Source of the DNA: JBNKFQ01 sp050289385
GTDB lineage: Bacteria > Pseudomonadota > Gammaproteobacteria > Pseudomonadales > Porticoccaceae
Length of the DNA stretch: 17,066 bases
Assembly (NCBI GenBank): GCA_050289385.1
Contig: JBNKFQ010000279.1
Span: forward strand, 1-17,066
Reading direction: 5' to 3'
Shown here in pieces: positions 7,697 to 14,822 of this stretch. The number at the start of each line of letters is the position of its first letter. The stretch's first letter is position 1. The translations under genes were made by a program, and so were the position numbers. The notes below the pieces were generated by a model. The model was not told where the DNA came from. It did no database searches and saw only the letters and a program-made list of their open reading frames with translations.

Positions 7697-8764
7697 TTAC
7701 AGTGTCGGGGTTAACGGAGTCTTGGAATTTGCTCCCGCGACTTCCCGTACCAGTTTTGGCACCAGGTATCCTGGCAGGGCAGCCATAATATCTCCAAGCA
7801 ACTGCCGTGCCTCTTGCTCCGATACGTCAAAATGCGCTGCCCCCTGGACCCGATCCAGGACATGTAGATAGTATGGCATGACCCCTGCGGTAAACAACCG
7901 TTCGTTCAGGTTTATCAAGGCGTGTGCGCTGTTGTTGATACCCTTGAGCAGGACTGTCTGGTTGAGCAGTGCAACGCCTGCGTTCCTGAGGCGGCGCAGC
8001 GCATTGCCGACATTTTCGTCCAGTTCGTTTGCGTGGTTGCTGTGAATCACCATAACTGGCCGCAGACGGCTGTTTGTGAACCACTTCAACAAGTGCTCAG
8101 TGATGCGCTGCGGTACAACGATAGGCAATCGCGTGTGTATGCGCAGTCGGTCGACATGGGGAATGCCGGCGATCTGTTGCGTCAGCCACGCCAGATGATT
8201 GTCGGCAGCTGCCAGTGGATCGCCACCGCTATAGATAACTTCCGTGATGGAGTCATCCGCTGCTATGTAGTCAAACACCTGTTGCCACTGGTTGCGGCCG
8301 GGCTTGTTATCTCTGTAGGGAAAATGCCGGCGAAAGCAGTAGCGGCAATTAACCGCACAGTTTGGACTGACCACCAGCAGTACTCGACCACGGTACTTGT
8401 GAATCAGGCCGGGTGCGGGATTTGACTTCTGTTCCGCGAGCGGATCGGCGCTGTAGCCCGGCGCGGCGATTAGTTCATCTCCCAGCGGCAGTACCTGACG
8501 TAGCAAGGGGTCGTTTATGTCGCCCTTGCGCATTCGGTCCAGAAAGGGCCGCGTTACACGCAGTGGAAAGTCCCTGCAGGCGCTGCGAGCGCCTGCCAGA
8601 TGTGCGGTTGGCAAGTCCAGTAACCTGAATAACTCTTCAGGATCACGCACGCTGGCAGCCAGTTCATCTTGCCAGGTGGTGTTGTTTGTCTCACCTGTGG
8701 ATGGACATCTTGTGGCCAAATCGATATCTGTGGTCTGCACTGTAGGCACGATTCGCGGTATCAT
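7697..8764 (-). CDS. epmB: EF-P (R)-beta-lysine pathway lysine 2,3-aminomutase
   Basis: Radical SAM/PLP enzyme of the KamA family (EpmB/YjeK). It converts (S)-alpha-lysine to (R)-beta-lysine, which EpmA attaches to EF-P. With the ATG at 8764 it has 355 residues; E. coli EpmB has about 342. The [4Fe-4S] cluster motif CAVNCRYC gives C136, C140 and C143. A glycine-rich SAM-binding segment follows (IYSGGDPLAA). The C-terminal SKTPL contains K348, the likely PLP lysine by analogy with KamA. I chose ATG 8764 because GGAAAG sits six bases before it; a TTG at 8785 would extend the protein by seven residues without support. The gene is divergent from efp with only 60 bases between start codons, so the two share a promoter region. 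It precedes the fimW-like gene on the minus strand by 92 bases. Confidence 0.95.
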   Translation of the reverse strand: MIPRIVPTVQTTDIDLATRCPSTGETNNTTWQDELAASVRDPEELFRLLDLPTAHLAGARSACRDFPLRVTRPFLDRMRKGDINDPLLRQVLPLGDELIAAPGYSADPLAEQKSNPAPGLIHKYRGRVLLVVSPNCAVNCRYCFRRHFPYRDNKPGRNQWQQVFDYIAADDSITEVIYSGGDPLAAADNHLAWLTQQIAGIPHVDRLRIHTRLPIVVPQRITEHLLKWFTNSRLRPVMVIHSNHANELDENVGNALRRLRNAGVALLNQTVLLKGINNSAHALINLNERLFTAGVMPYYLHVLDRVQGAAHFDVSEQEARQLLGDIMAALPGYLVPKLVREVAGANSKTPLTPTL

Positions 8765-8824
8765 TCGCAACTTTCCGGTTTCCAATAACTGTCAAAGAGA
8801 AAACTGTTAGCAATAGAGGTAATA

Positions 8825-9394
8825 ATGGCGAACTATTCTACCAATGAATTCCGTTCAGGTCTGAAAGTGATGCTGGATGGTGATCCCTGTAGCATTCTGG
8901 ACAATGAGTTTGTAAAGCCGGGCAAGGGCCAGGCGTTTAATCGGGTGAAATTACGCAATTTGAAAAGCGGGCGTGTTTGGGAGCGTACGTTCAAGTCTGG
9001 TGAAAGTCTGGAGGGCGCCGACGTTATGGATACAGACATGCAGTATCTCTATAACGACGGTGAGATGTACCACTTTATGGAACCGGACACCTTTGAACAG
9101 CATCAGGCAGACAAAGACGTTGTTGGTGACGCGGCGCTGTGGTTGAAAGAGCAGGATACCTGTACCGTTACGTTATACAACGGTTCGCCTCTGGCTGTGA
9201 CGCCGCCCAATCACGTAGAACTGGAGATTGCCGAAACCGACCCCGGGCTACGAGGCGATACCGCACAAGGTGGTAATAAGCCAGCCAAACTGGTTACTGG
9301 TGCTGTGGTCAAGGTGCCGTTGTTTCTGGATACCGGCGAGGTGGTCAAGGTGGATACTCGCACCGGAGAATATCTCGGCAGAGCGAGAGACTAA
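8825..9394 (+). CDS. efp: Translation elongation factor P
   Basis: Cytosolic factor of 189 residues that binds between the ribosomal P and E sites and relieves stalling at consecutive prolines. The N-terminal KOW-like domain contains EFVKPGKGQAF, with Lys34 at the tip, the residue that EpmA/EpmB modify with beta-lysine in E. coli. Two OB-type domains follow, ending in TGEVVKVDTRTGEYLGRA, a typical EF-P C-terminus. The ATG at 8825 is preceded by GAGG at a five-base spacing. It is divergent from epmB and lies 63 bases upstream of epmA, so all three parts of the modification route are together. No gene for the hydroxylase EpmC is seen in the window. Confidence 0.98.
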   Translation: MANYSTNEFRSGLKVMLDGDPCSILDNEFVKPGKGQAFNRVKLRNLKSGRVWERTFKSGESLEGADVMDTDMQYLYNDGEMYHFMEPDTFEQHQADKDVVGDAALWLKEQDTCTVTLYNGSPLAVTPPNHVELEIAETDPGLRGDTAQGGNKPAKLVTGAVVKVPLFLDTGEVVKVDTRTGEYLGRARD

Positions 9395-9407
9395 ATGGCT
9401 CTGAGTT

Positions 9408-9430
9408 CCGGGTTCTGAGTTGGAGCCCGG
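9408..9430 (+). terminator. Hairpin between efp and epmA, possible attenuator
   Basis: CCGGGTTC (9408-9415) pairs with GAGCCCGG (9423-9430) to make an 8-bp stem, with one G-U pair, around a 7-base loop. It is followed by only three T residues. It could reduce read-through from efp into epmA, which would fit a need for more EF-P than modifying enzyme. The short T-run makes full termination doubtful. Confidence 0.35.
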
Positions 9431-9457
9431 TTTCCGGAACCCTGATGAACTGATTTT

Positions 9458-10420
9458 ATGAACTGGCGGCCTTCCTGTTCGATTCAAATGTTGCAGCAGC
9501 GAGCGGAAACGCTTACCCAAATTCGCAGTTTCTTTGCGGAACGCGCTGTCCTGGAAGTGGATGTCCCCGTGTTTGGCAAGTGCGGTATTACCGATCCTCA
9601 CATTGATTGCATTTCAGTTGATTACAATAATCGGCGTCATTACCTGCAATCCTCGCCGGAATATTTTATGAAGCGCCTGCTGGCTGCGGGTACGGGTGAT
9701 ATTTATTACCTGGGTAAAGCTTTTCGCGCTGGCGAGGCTGGTGTGCGCCACAACCCCGAATTTACCATGCTGGAGTGGTATCGTCGCGACTGGGCTGAAC
9801 ATCGGCTGATAAACGAAGTGACAGAACTGGTGCAAGAAGTTGTAACCAAAACATCAGCCTCTGGTGCGTTGCCCACAATCCGGCTGGAATATGGGGACGT
9901 ATTTCAGTCTGCGCTGCATCTGAATCCCCATACCTGTTCGTTGCCAGAGTTGCAGCAGTTGGCGGCGCAAACGGCTGGCAGTGACAGTTTTTACGAAGAG
10001 CGAGCCACTTGCCTCGATTTGTTGTTCAGTTTGAAGGTAGAGCCGCAACTGCAGGGGGGGATTGTGACGGTTTATAACTATCCCGAATGTCAGGCGGCGC
10101 TTGCTCGTACAGATACCGATGCAACAGGCAACAATATTGCCCGGCGCTTTGAGGTATTTGTTGATGGGCTGGAACTGGCCAATGGCTATTTTGAATTATG
10201 TGATGTGGTGGAACAGAAAAAACGCTTTGAGAAAGACGCCGCTGCTCGACGTGAGGCCGGCAAGCCTGAAATGATTCAGGATGAAAAGTTGCTGGCCGCG
10301 CTGGAAAGCGGAATGCCTTCCTGTGCCGGGGTGGCGTTGGGAGTGGATCGGTTGTTAATGATTTGCTCAGGGCAGGCAAGTATTGAGAGTGTTTTGCCGT
10401 TTTCTTTTGGTGATGTTTGA
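9458..10420 (+). CDS. epmA: EF-P lysine lysyltransferase (EF-P-(R)-beta-lysine ligase)
   Basis: Paralogue of the class II lysyl-tRNA synthetase catalytic core (EpmA/PoxA/GenX/YjeA). It activates (R)-beta-lysine with ATP and joins it to Lys34 of EF-P. It has 320 residues, close to the family's usual 325, with no N-terminal anticodon-binding domain. Class II motif 2 is visible at 89-109, running from FRAGEAG through RHNPEFTMLEWYR. ELANGYFELCD precedes motif 3, GVALGVDRLLMI, at 291-302. The ATG at 9458 starts MNWRPS, similar in position to other family members, but no clear Shine-Dalgarno sequence precedes it. It follows efp by 63 bases on the same strand, with a hairpin in between, and converges on uup. 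Confidence 0.96.
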   Translation: MNWRPSCSIQMLQQRAETLTQIRSFFAERAVLEVDVPVFGKCGITDPHIDCISVDYNNRRHYLQSSPEYFMKRLLAAGTGDIYYLGKAFRAGEAGVRHNPEFTMLEWYRRDWAEHRLINEVTELVQEVVTKTSASGALPTIRLEYGDVFQSALHLNPHTCSLPELQQLAAQTAGSDSFYEERATCLDLLFSLKVEPQLQGGIVTVYNYPECQAALARTDTDATGNNIARRFEVFVDGLELANGYFELCDVVEQKKRFEKDAAARREAGKPEMIQDEKLLAALESGMPSCAGVALGVDRLLMICSGQASIESVLPFSFGDV

Positions 10421-10422
10421 AG

Positions 10423-10483
10423 GGGAAGGTTTAGTAGTGGTGTTTCGCCCCTCCCCCAAAAAAACCTTATCCCTCTTCCAGCT
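10423..10483. terminator. Possible two-way terminator between epmA and uup
   Basis: In the 46-base gap between the convergent genes, AAGGTTT near 10427 can pair with AAACCTT near 10463, with further G/C pairing outside, leaving a loop of about 29 bases. On the minus strand the right arm ends in seven T residues (the A-run near 10460). The long loop makes this only a suggestion. Confidence 0.25.
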
Positions 10484-12371
10484 CAGTCCACCGCAAATAG
10501 GCACCATCCAGCTCGGCCTGGGCGTCGGCAAGAGCAGCTAAAACCGGTTCCGTTATTTCACGACCCTGGTTATAGAATTCCGGTTGCGCGGTTTGCTCTG
10601 TCAGTTCTTCAAGCTTCTGTTCCAGTGCCTCTATCATTGCCGGTAATTGTTCGAGCTCTTTTTGTTGTTTGTAAGAAAGTTTTTTCTTTTTTGGCGCCGT
10701 TTGCACAGGTTTTTCGAGCCTGGCCAGTTTCGGCGTGTTTGACTCGGTCTTTTCACTGGTGGCTTTTTTGTTGAGAGAAGGCAGTTCCGCCCCACGTCGC
10801 ACCCAGTCGGCGTAGCCGCCCACGTACTCGTTTACCACACCGTCGCCTTCAAATACGATGCAACTGGTCACTACGTTGTCGAGAAACTTGCGATCATGGC
10901 TGACGAGCAGAATCGTGCCATCAAAGTTCAGCAGTATTTCTTCCAATAGCTCCAGGGTTTCCATGTCCAGATCGTTGGTGGGTTCATCCAGTACCAGAAC
11001 ATTGGCAGGCTTGCTGAAGAGCCGTGCCAGGATCAGACGATTTTGCTCACCACCCGACAAGGCTTTTACCGGTTGTCGAGTGCGCTGGGGGGTGAACAGA
11101 AAATCTTGCAAATAACTGATGACATGGCGGTCTTTGCCGTTGATGGTGATAAATTCACGACCTTCTGTCATATTATCGATCACGGTTTTTTCGGGATCGA
11201 GCTGGCTGCGCAACTGGTCAAAATAAGCCAGTTCTATTTTTGTGCCAATTTTTACCGTGCCACTATCTGGCTCGAGTTGCCCCAACAACAAGCGCAACAG
11301 GGTAGTTTTACCCATGCCATTGGCACCGATAAAACCAATGCGATCACCGCGCAGAATTTTGGTGGAAAAATTTTGTACAATGGTTTGTCCGTCGTACACC
11401 TTGTGCAGATCTTTTGCCTCAACCACAATTTTGCCTGACCGTTCGCCACTTTCCATGTTGAAGTTGGCATTGCCCTGGCGTTCTCGACGCTGTGCCCGCT
11501 GCTCGCGCATTTTTTCCAGGTCGCGCACTCTGCCCTCGTTGCGTGTACGCCGCGCTTTGATCCCCTGGCGAATCCACACCTCTTCCTGTGCCAGTTTTTT
11601 GTCGAACAGTTCATTGGCGCGCTCTTCCGCTGCCAACTGTTGGCTCTGAAATTCCAGGAAACCCTGGTAATCACCGTCCCAACTGCGTAATTGACCCCGG
11701 TCTATCTCGATAATAGAGGTGGATATCCGCTGTAAAAATGCCCGGTCGTGGGTAATGACCAACAGAGCTCCACGAAAGTTTTCCAGCTGTTTTTCCAGCC
11801 ATTGTATGGTGGGGATATCCAGGTGGTTGGTGGGTTCATCCAGTAACAGGATATCCGGCTCGCACACCAGCGCCTTTGCCATAGCTACCCGGCGGCGCCA
11901 GCCCCCGGACAAATCCCTCATGGCTGTATCAGCGGGCAGATCAAGAGATTCGATAACAGTTTCTATCTTTTGCTGAAAGGCCCACCCGTCTTGCGCTTCA
12001 ATTTGTTCCTGTACTCGGGCCAGGCGTGTCAGGGCACCCTCGTCGTGTGCGTCTGTCGCCAGGTGATGAAATTGTTGCAACAACTCTCCGACGTCAGCAA
12101 GGCCTGATGCGACCACATCGTACACTGTTGTGTCGTCAGCCTCTGGCAGGTCCTGGCTCAGGTAGGTCACCGTTGTGCCCGGTCGCAACCAGTATTCGCC
12201 GCTGTCCTGCGCGATTTGTTTGTCGAGCAGCTTCAACAGGGTAGATTTGCCTGCGCCGTTGCGACCCAGAATGCCTATGCGCTGTCCCCGATGTATGGTC
12301 AGATCGACATGATCCAGCAATATATGAGGTCCAAAGGCAAGCGAAAGATCAGTTAATTGCAGAAGTGGCAT
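10467..12371 (-). CDS. uup: ABC-F family ATPase Uup
   Basis: Soluble protein of 634 residues with two tandem ABC ATPase domains and no membrane helices. ABC-F proteins act on ribosomes or nucleic acids rather than in transport, and E. coli Uup has been linked to precise transposon excision and to ribosome function. The first domain has Walker A GRNGAGKST at 36-44, signature LSGGWRRR and Walker B ILLLDEPTNHLD. The P-site-tip-like linker is rich in Arg/Lys (about 265-310). The second domain has GANGMGKTT, LSGGEQNR and VLVLDEPTNDLD. A Lys-rich stretch (PKKKKLSYKQQKELEQLP) leads into a C-terminal coiled coil (about 570-634), the feature that separates Uup from EttA and YheS. The ATG at 12371 has no evident Shine-Dalgarno sequence. 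The gene converges on epmA and diverges from the small membrane gene. Confidence 0.93.
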   Translation of the reverse strand: MPLLQLTDLSLAFGPHILLDHVDLTIHRGQRIGILGRNGAGKSTLLKLLDKQIAQDSGEYWLRPGTTVTYLSQDLPEADDTTVYDVVASGLADVGELLQQFHHLATDAHDEGALTRLARVQEQIEAQDGWAFQQKIETVIESLDLPADTAMRDLSGGWRRRVAMAKALVCEPDILLLDEPTNHLDIPTIQWLEKQLENFRGALLVITHDRAFLQRISTSIIEIDRGQLRSWDGDYQGFLEFQSQQLAAEERANELFDKKLAQEEVWIRQGIKARRTRNEGRVRDLEKMREQRAQRRERQGNANFNMESGERSGKIVVEAKDLHKVYDGQTIVQNFSTKILRGDRIGFIGANGMGKTTLLRLLLGQLEPDSGTVKIGTKIELAYFDQLRSQLDPEKTVIDNMTEGREFITINGKDRHVISYLQDFLFTPQRTRQPVKALSGGEQNRLILARLFSKPANVLVLDEPTNDLDMETLELLEEILLNFDGTILLVSHDRKFLDNVVTSCIVFEGDGVVNEYVGGYADWVRRGAELPSLNKKATSEKTESNTPKLARLEKPVQTAPKKKKLSYKQQKELEQLPAMIEALEQKLEELTEQTAQPEFYNQGREITEPVLAALADAQAELDGAYLRWTELEEG

Positions 12372-12405
12372 ATTTGAAACAGCACAGTTATCAGGTTACA
12401 GATAG

Positions 12406-12423
12406 CCGGCCGGGGGAGGCCGG
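12406..12423 (-). other. G/C-rich hairpin in the uup 5' leader
   Basis: CCGGCC and GGCCGG form a perfect 6-bp stem around a 6-base loop, 35 bases upstream of the uup start. It has no T-run. It may be a leader RNA structure affecting uup translation. The role is unknown. Confidence 0.25.
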
Positions 12424-12506
12424 TATGGGCGCGCAGTTTAGCAGATAGCGCCCGCAAGACGAATGGTGGTTATCGGCTGCGGGTTTGATGTATGCTTTGC
12501 CATAGA

Positions 12507-12527
12507 TTTTGGCATTAATAGCCAAAA
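12507..12527. promoter_or_regulatory. 21-bp inverted repeat upstream of the small membrane gene
   Basis: TTTTGGC-N7-GCCAAAA is a perfect 7+7 dyad, 32 bases before the ATG at 12560 and 135 bases before uup. The A/T-rich loop and lack of a following T-run suggest an operator rather than a terminator. It does not match a site I can name. Confidence 0.3.
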
Positions 12528-12559
12528 CGCAAAAATAATATAAGTGGTAGGAAATAGTT

Positions 12560-12793
12560 ATGACACCAGGAAGTACCAATCTTCTCAAGGTCCAGTTACC
12601 AGCTATCGGCCTGGTTCTGGGCGTATTGTTTAGCGCGTTTGTTGCGGTTCTGTTTCAGTTAAATATAGGTTTGTCACTGTTGTTCGGTGTTCTGCTGGGT
12701 GCGATGGCGGGTTATAGCGTTAGCCTGATTGCCAGAATAAAGGCAAAACCGCAACCTGCTTTAACGTCGGATGTGAACCGTGTAGTGTCCTGA
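12560..12793 (+). CDS. Small two-helix membrane protein of unknown function
   Basis: A 77-residue protein that I do not recognise. It has two hydrophobic stretches, about 13-33 and 36-58, joined by a very short turn (NIG), and so probably an inner-membrane hairpin. The second helix is rich in Gly and Ala (FGVLLGAMAGYS), which favours tight helix packing. The C-terminal tail is basic (RIKAKPQP) and should lie in the cytoplasm by the positive-inside rule. An AGGA eight bases before the ATG at 12560 supports translation. It stands alone between divergent uup and convergent comF, 33 bases from the comF end. No cysteine or catalytic motif is visible. It is real on the grounds of its ribosome site, a helix pattern typical of membrane proteins, and its fit into an otherwise empty gap. 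Confidence 0.7.
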   Translation: MTPGSTNLLKVQLPAIGLVLGVLFSAFVAVLFQLNIGLSLLFGVLLGAMAGYSVSLIARIKAKPQPALTSDVNRVVS

Positions 12794-12816
12794 AGCAAGC
12801 TACAAATTCAGGGCAC
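12785..12816. terminator. Hairpin between the small membrane gene and comF
   Basis: GTGTCCTGAA (12785-12794) pairs with TTCAGGGCAC (12807-12816) over 10 bp with one G-U pair. The loop is 12 bases. The stop codon of the membrane gene lies inside the left arm. It sits where two convergent transcripts end and could protect both 3' ends. Neither side has a proper T-run, so intrinsic termination is uncertain. Confidence 0.35.
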
Positions 12817-12826
12817 GCCTCTGAGA

Positions 12827-13597
12827 TCATTTTAGCGGTGTACGGGCAACGCACCATACATCTACTGTCTTTGCCCCGGCTTTCAGCAGTTTTGCTGTCA
12901 GCGCATTTGCTGTGCTGCCGGTAGTGACCACATCGTCTATCAGGGCAATGTTCAAGCCGTCCACCGCGCCGCGAATCTCAAACACATTGCGCAGGTTGCG
13001 AGTGCGCGCCTTGCGCGGCAAGTCGTGCTGTGCAGTGGTGGCGTGGCGCTTGCGGCAGTGTTTGTGGCTACAGGGTATGCCCAATTGTTGGCTGAGCAAG
13101 CGTGCCAGATCGTAACTTTGGTTAAACCCCCGAACACATTGCCGGCGCCAGTGCAGGGGTACTGGTATTAACAGATCTGGTAAAGCATGTGAATAGAGGT
13201 TTGCATTATCCGGACTTTCCTGATCTGAAACATTTTCTCTCTGGCCTCCGCACCATTCAAGGACACACCCAGCCAGTAATTCTGCCAATATTCTGCCGTT
13301 GGTCAGATTGCTGCGTTGTTTGTAACTGTTGATTAGCAGGTCGATTGGCGGACGGTATTCAAAAGCTGCCACACAGCACCGCCAAAGCGGTGGCCGATAC
13401 AGGCATTCGCCGCATTCTCCGGAATCGGGCAAGATAATCTGGGGCGGTAGCGGGATAGCGCAACGCTGACAACAAAAGTTGAGCCACGGCAGGTCGGTCT
13501 GGCACCCCGCGCACAATGGCAAGGTTTTTTGACCCGGTCCGCCGCAGAGTACGCAGCGAGTGGGCAGCAGTGTCCGTATTGCGTTGAGGCCAAACAT
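12827..13597 (-). CDS. comF: ComF/GntX-family phosphoribosyltransferase-like protein
   Basis: Cytosolic protein of 256 residues, related to Haemophilus ComF/Com101A (DNA uptake) and E. coli GntX. The N-terminus has two cysteine pairs typical of a zinc ribbon (C15, C18, C29, C32) and more cysteines at C42, C43, C46, C62 and C65. The type I phosphoribosyltransferase part has LIPVPLHWRRQCVRGFNQS (about 142-161) and the PRPP-binding signature ALIDDVVTTGSTAN (218-231). The biochemical substrate of this family is not settled; a role in natural transformation is known only in some species. The gene is divergent from bioB, a common arrangement in gammaproteobacteria. Its ribosome site (AAGG, ten bases before the ATG at 13597) overlaps the left half of a candidate BirA operator. 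Confidence 0.9.
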   Translation of the reverse strand: MFGLNAIRTLLPTRCVLCGGPGQKTLPLCAGCQTDLPWLNFCCQRCAIPLPPQIILPDSGECGECLYRPPLWRCCVAAFEYRPPIDLLINSYKQRSNLTNGRILAELLAGCVLEWCGGQRENVSDQESPDNANLYSHALPDLLIPVPLHWRRQCVRGFNQSYDLARLLSQQLGIPCSHKHCRKRHATTAQHDLPRKARTRNLRNVFEIRGAVDGLNIALIDDVVTTGSTANALTAKLLKAGAKTVDVWCVARTPLK

Positions 13598-13600
13598 CTG

Positions 13601-13632
13601 TTGTTAACCTTCTTTTATTTTTTAGTTGACAG
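13601..13632 (+). promoter_or_regulatory. Candidate BirA (biotin repressor) operator
   Basis: TTGTTAACC (13601-13609), 14 bases, then AGTTGACAG (13624-13632). Compared with the known BirA consensus TTGTAAACC-N14/15-GGTTTACAA, the left half matches 8 of 9 bases and the right half 6 of 9, with an accepted spacing. The right half covers the -35 box of the proposed bioB promoter, and the left half covers the comF ribosome binding site. Position and sequence agree with repression by biotinoyl-AMP-bound BirA. Whether this organism's BirA has a DNA-binding domain cannot be seen here. Confidence 0.6.
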
Positions 13633-13653
13633 TTTGCGTCACCGCACTAACAT
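13626..13653 (+). promoter_or_regulatory. Proposed sigma-70 promoter of the biotin operon
   Basis: A perfect -35 hexamer TTGACA (13626-13631) is followed after 16 bases by TAACAT (13648-13653), which matches 4 of 6 positions of the -10 consensus. Transcription would start near 13660, about 29 bases before the bioB ATG. The -35 box lies within the candidate BirA operator. Confidence 0.6.
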
Positions 13654-13688
13654 GGCTGCTGGATTCATACTCCATTTGGAAAGTAATG

Positions 13689-14747
13689 ATGAGTGCCAGC
13701 CAAACTGACGCTATTCGACACGACTGGGCCCGGGACGAGGTCCTGAACCTGTTTGCCATGCCATTCAATGACCTGCTGTTTGAAGCGCAGGTGGTCCACC
13801 GTCGCCATTTTGACCCGAATCGGGTGCAGCTTTCTACACTTCTGTCGATCAAAACCGGTGCCTGCCCGGAGGATTGCAAATACTGTCCGCAAAGTGCTCG
13901 CTACGACACCGGGCTTGAACGTGAGCGTTTGCTGGAAGTGGAGAAGGTTATTGAGCAGGCTGAATTGGCCAAAAAAAGCGGGGCCTCGCGTTTTTGCATG
14001 GGCGCTGCCTGGCGTTCGCCGAAAGCGAAGGATATGACGCCGGTAATCGAGATGGTAAAAGGGGTTAAGGCGTTAGGTATGGAGACCTGCATGACTTTGG
14101 GTATGCTGTCCCGGGAACAGGCACAGCAACTGTCCGACGCCGGCCTGGATTACTACAATCACAACCTCGATACTTCGCCGGAGTACTACGGCGACATCAT
14201 CACCACTCGCACCTACCAGGACCGGCTGGACACACTTGATAATGTACGCAAAGCAGGCATGAAGGTCTGTTGTGGCGGCATTGTTGGTATGGGTGAAGAA
14301 CAAAAAGACCGCGCCGGTTTGCTGATGCAGTTGGCCAATTTGCCCCAACACCCCGAATCTGTGCCTATCAACATGCTGGTCAAGGTAGCTGGCACGCCGA
14401 TGGAAAATCAGGGAGATCTGGATGATTTCGAATTTTTGCGCACCATTGCGGTGGCTCGAATCCTGATGCCGAAATCCCATGTGCGTTTGTCTGCCGGTCG
14501 CGAGAATATGAACGAGCAGATGCAGGCGCTGGCATTTATGGCCGGTGCCAACTCCATTTTTTATTGTGAAAAGTTGCTTACCACGCCAAACCCCAAAGCC
14601 AACAAGGATATGACGTTGTTTGACAAACTCGGTATTCAGCCGGAGGAATACGAAGTGGAGAGAGACAACGAGCAGGAGGCAGAGGTTTTGCATCGAGCCA
14701 TCGAAGATGCGCAGAATGATCGGTATTTTTATGATGCGGGCAAGTGA
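13689..14747 (+). CDS. bioB: Biotin synthase
   Basis: Radical SAM enzyme that inserts sulfur into dethiobiotin in the last step of biotin synthesis. It has 352 residues from the ATG at 13689. The [4Fe-4S] motif is CPEDCKYC, with C59, C63 and C66. The [2Fe-2S] ligands C103, C134, C194 and R266 are all present at the offsets expected from E. coli BioB (C97, C128, C188, R260). YNHNLDTSPE and MNEQMQALAFMAGANSIF are further family signatures. I chose 13689 because MSAS...RHDW matches pseudomonad BioB as recalled and GGA lies eight bases upstream. The ATG at 13686 is equally readable. A far upstream TTG at 13626 belongs to the promoter. First gene of the biotin operon, followed by bioF after 75 bases. 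Confidence 0.97.
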   Translation: MSASQTDAIRHDWARDEVLNLFAMPFNDLLFEAQVVHRRHFDPNRVQLSTLLSIKTGACPEDCKYCPQSARYDTGLERERLLEVEKVIEQAELAKKSGASRFCMGAAWRSPKAKDMTPVIEMVKGVKALGMETCMTLGMLSREQAQQLSDAGLDYYNHNLDTSPEYYGDIITTRTYQDRLDTLDNVRKAGMKVCCGGIVGMGEEQKDRAGLLMQLANLPQHPESVPINMLVKVAGTPMENQGDLDDFEFLRTIAVARILMPKSHVRLSAGRENMNEQMQALAFMAGANSIFYCEKLLTTPNPKANKDMTLFDKLGIQPEEYEVERDNEQEAEVLHRAIEDAQNDRYFYDAGK

Positions 14748-14822
14748 CAGACAGGACGTTGCAGGTCCGGTGTCCGATTTTCGACCGCTCTCCAGCATTC
14801 ACGCTTCTGGCCGGCTTCCTCT

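Noticed and set aside
12391..12588. 65-residue minus-strand frame upstream of uup
   Set aside because: It overlaps the uup leader and the start of the small membrane gene, contains the hairpin and the dyad, and has no recognisable protein features.
13626..13688. TTG at 13626 as an N-terminal extension of bioB
   Set aside because: It coincides with the -35 box of the promoter, and the added 21 residues have no match to the usual BioB N-terminus.
14073..14798. 241-residue minus-strand frame opposite bioB
   Set aside because: It is antisense to conserved BioB residues; its length reflects codon usage of bioB, not selection.
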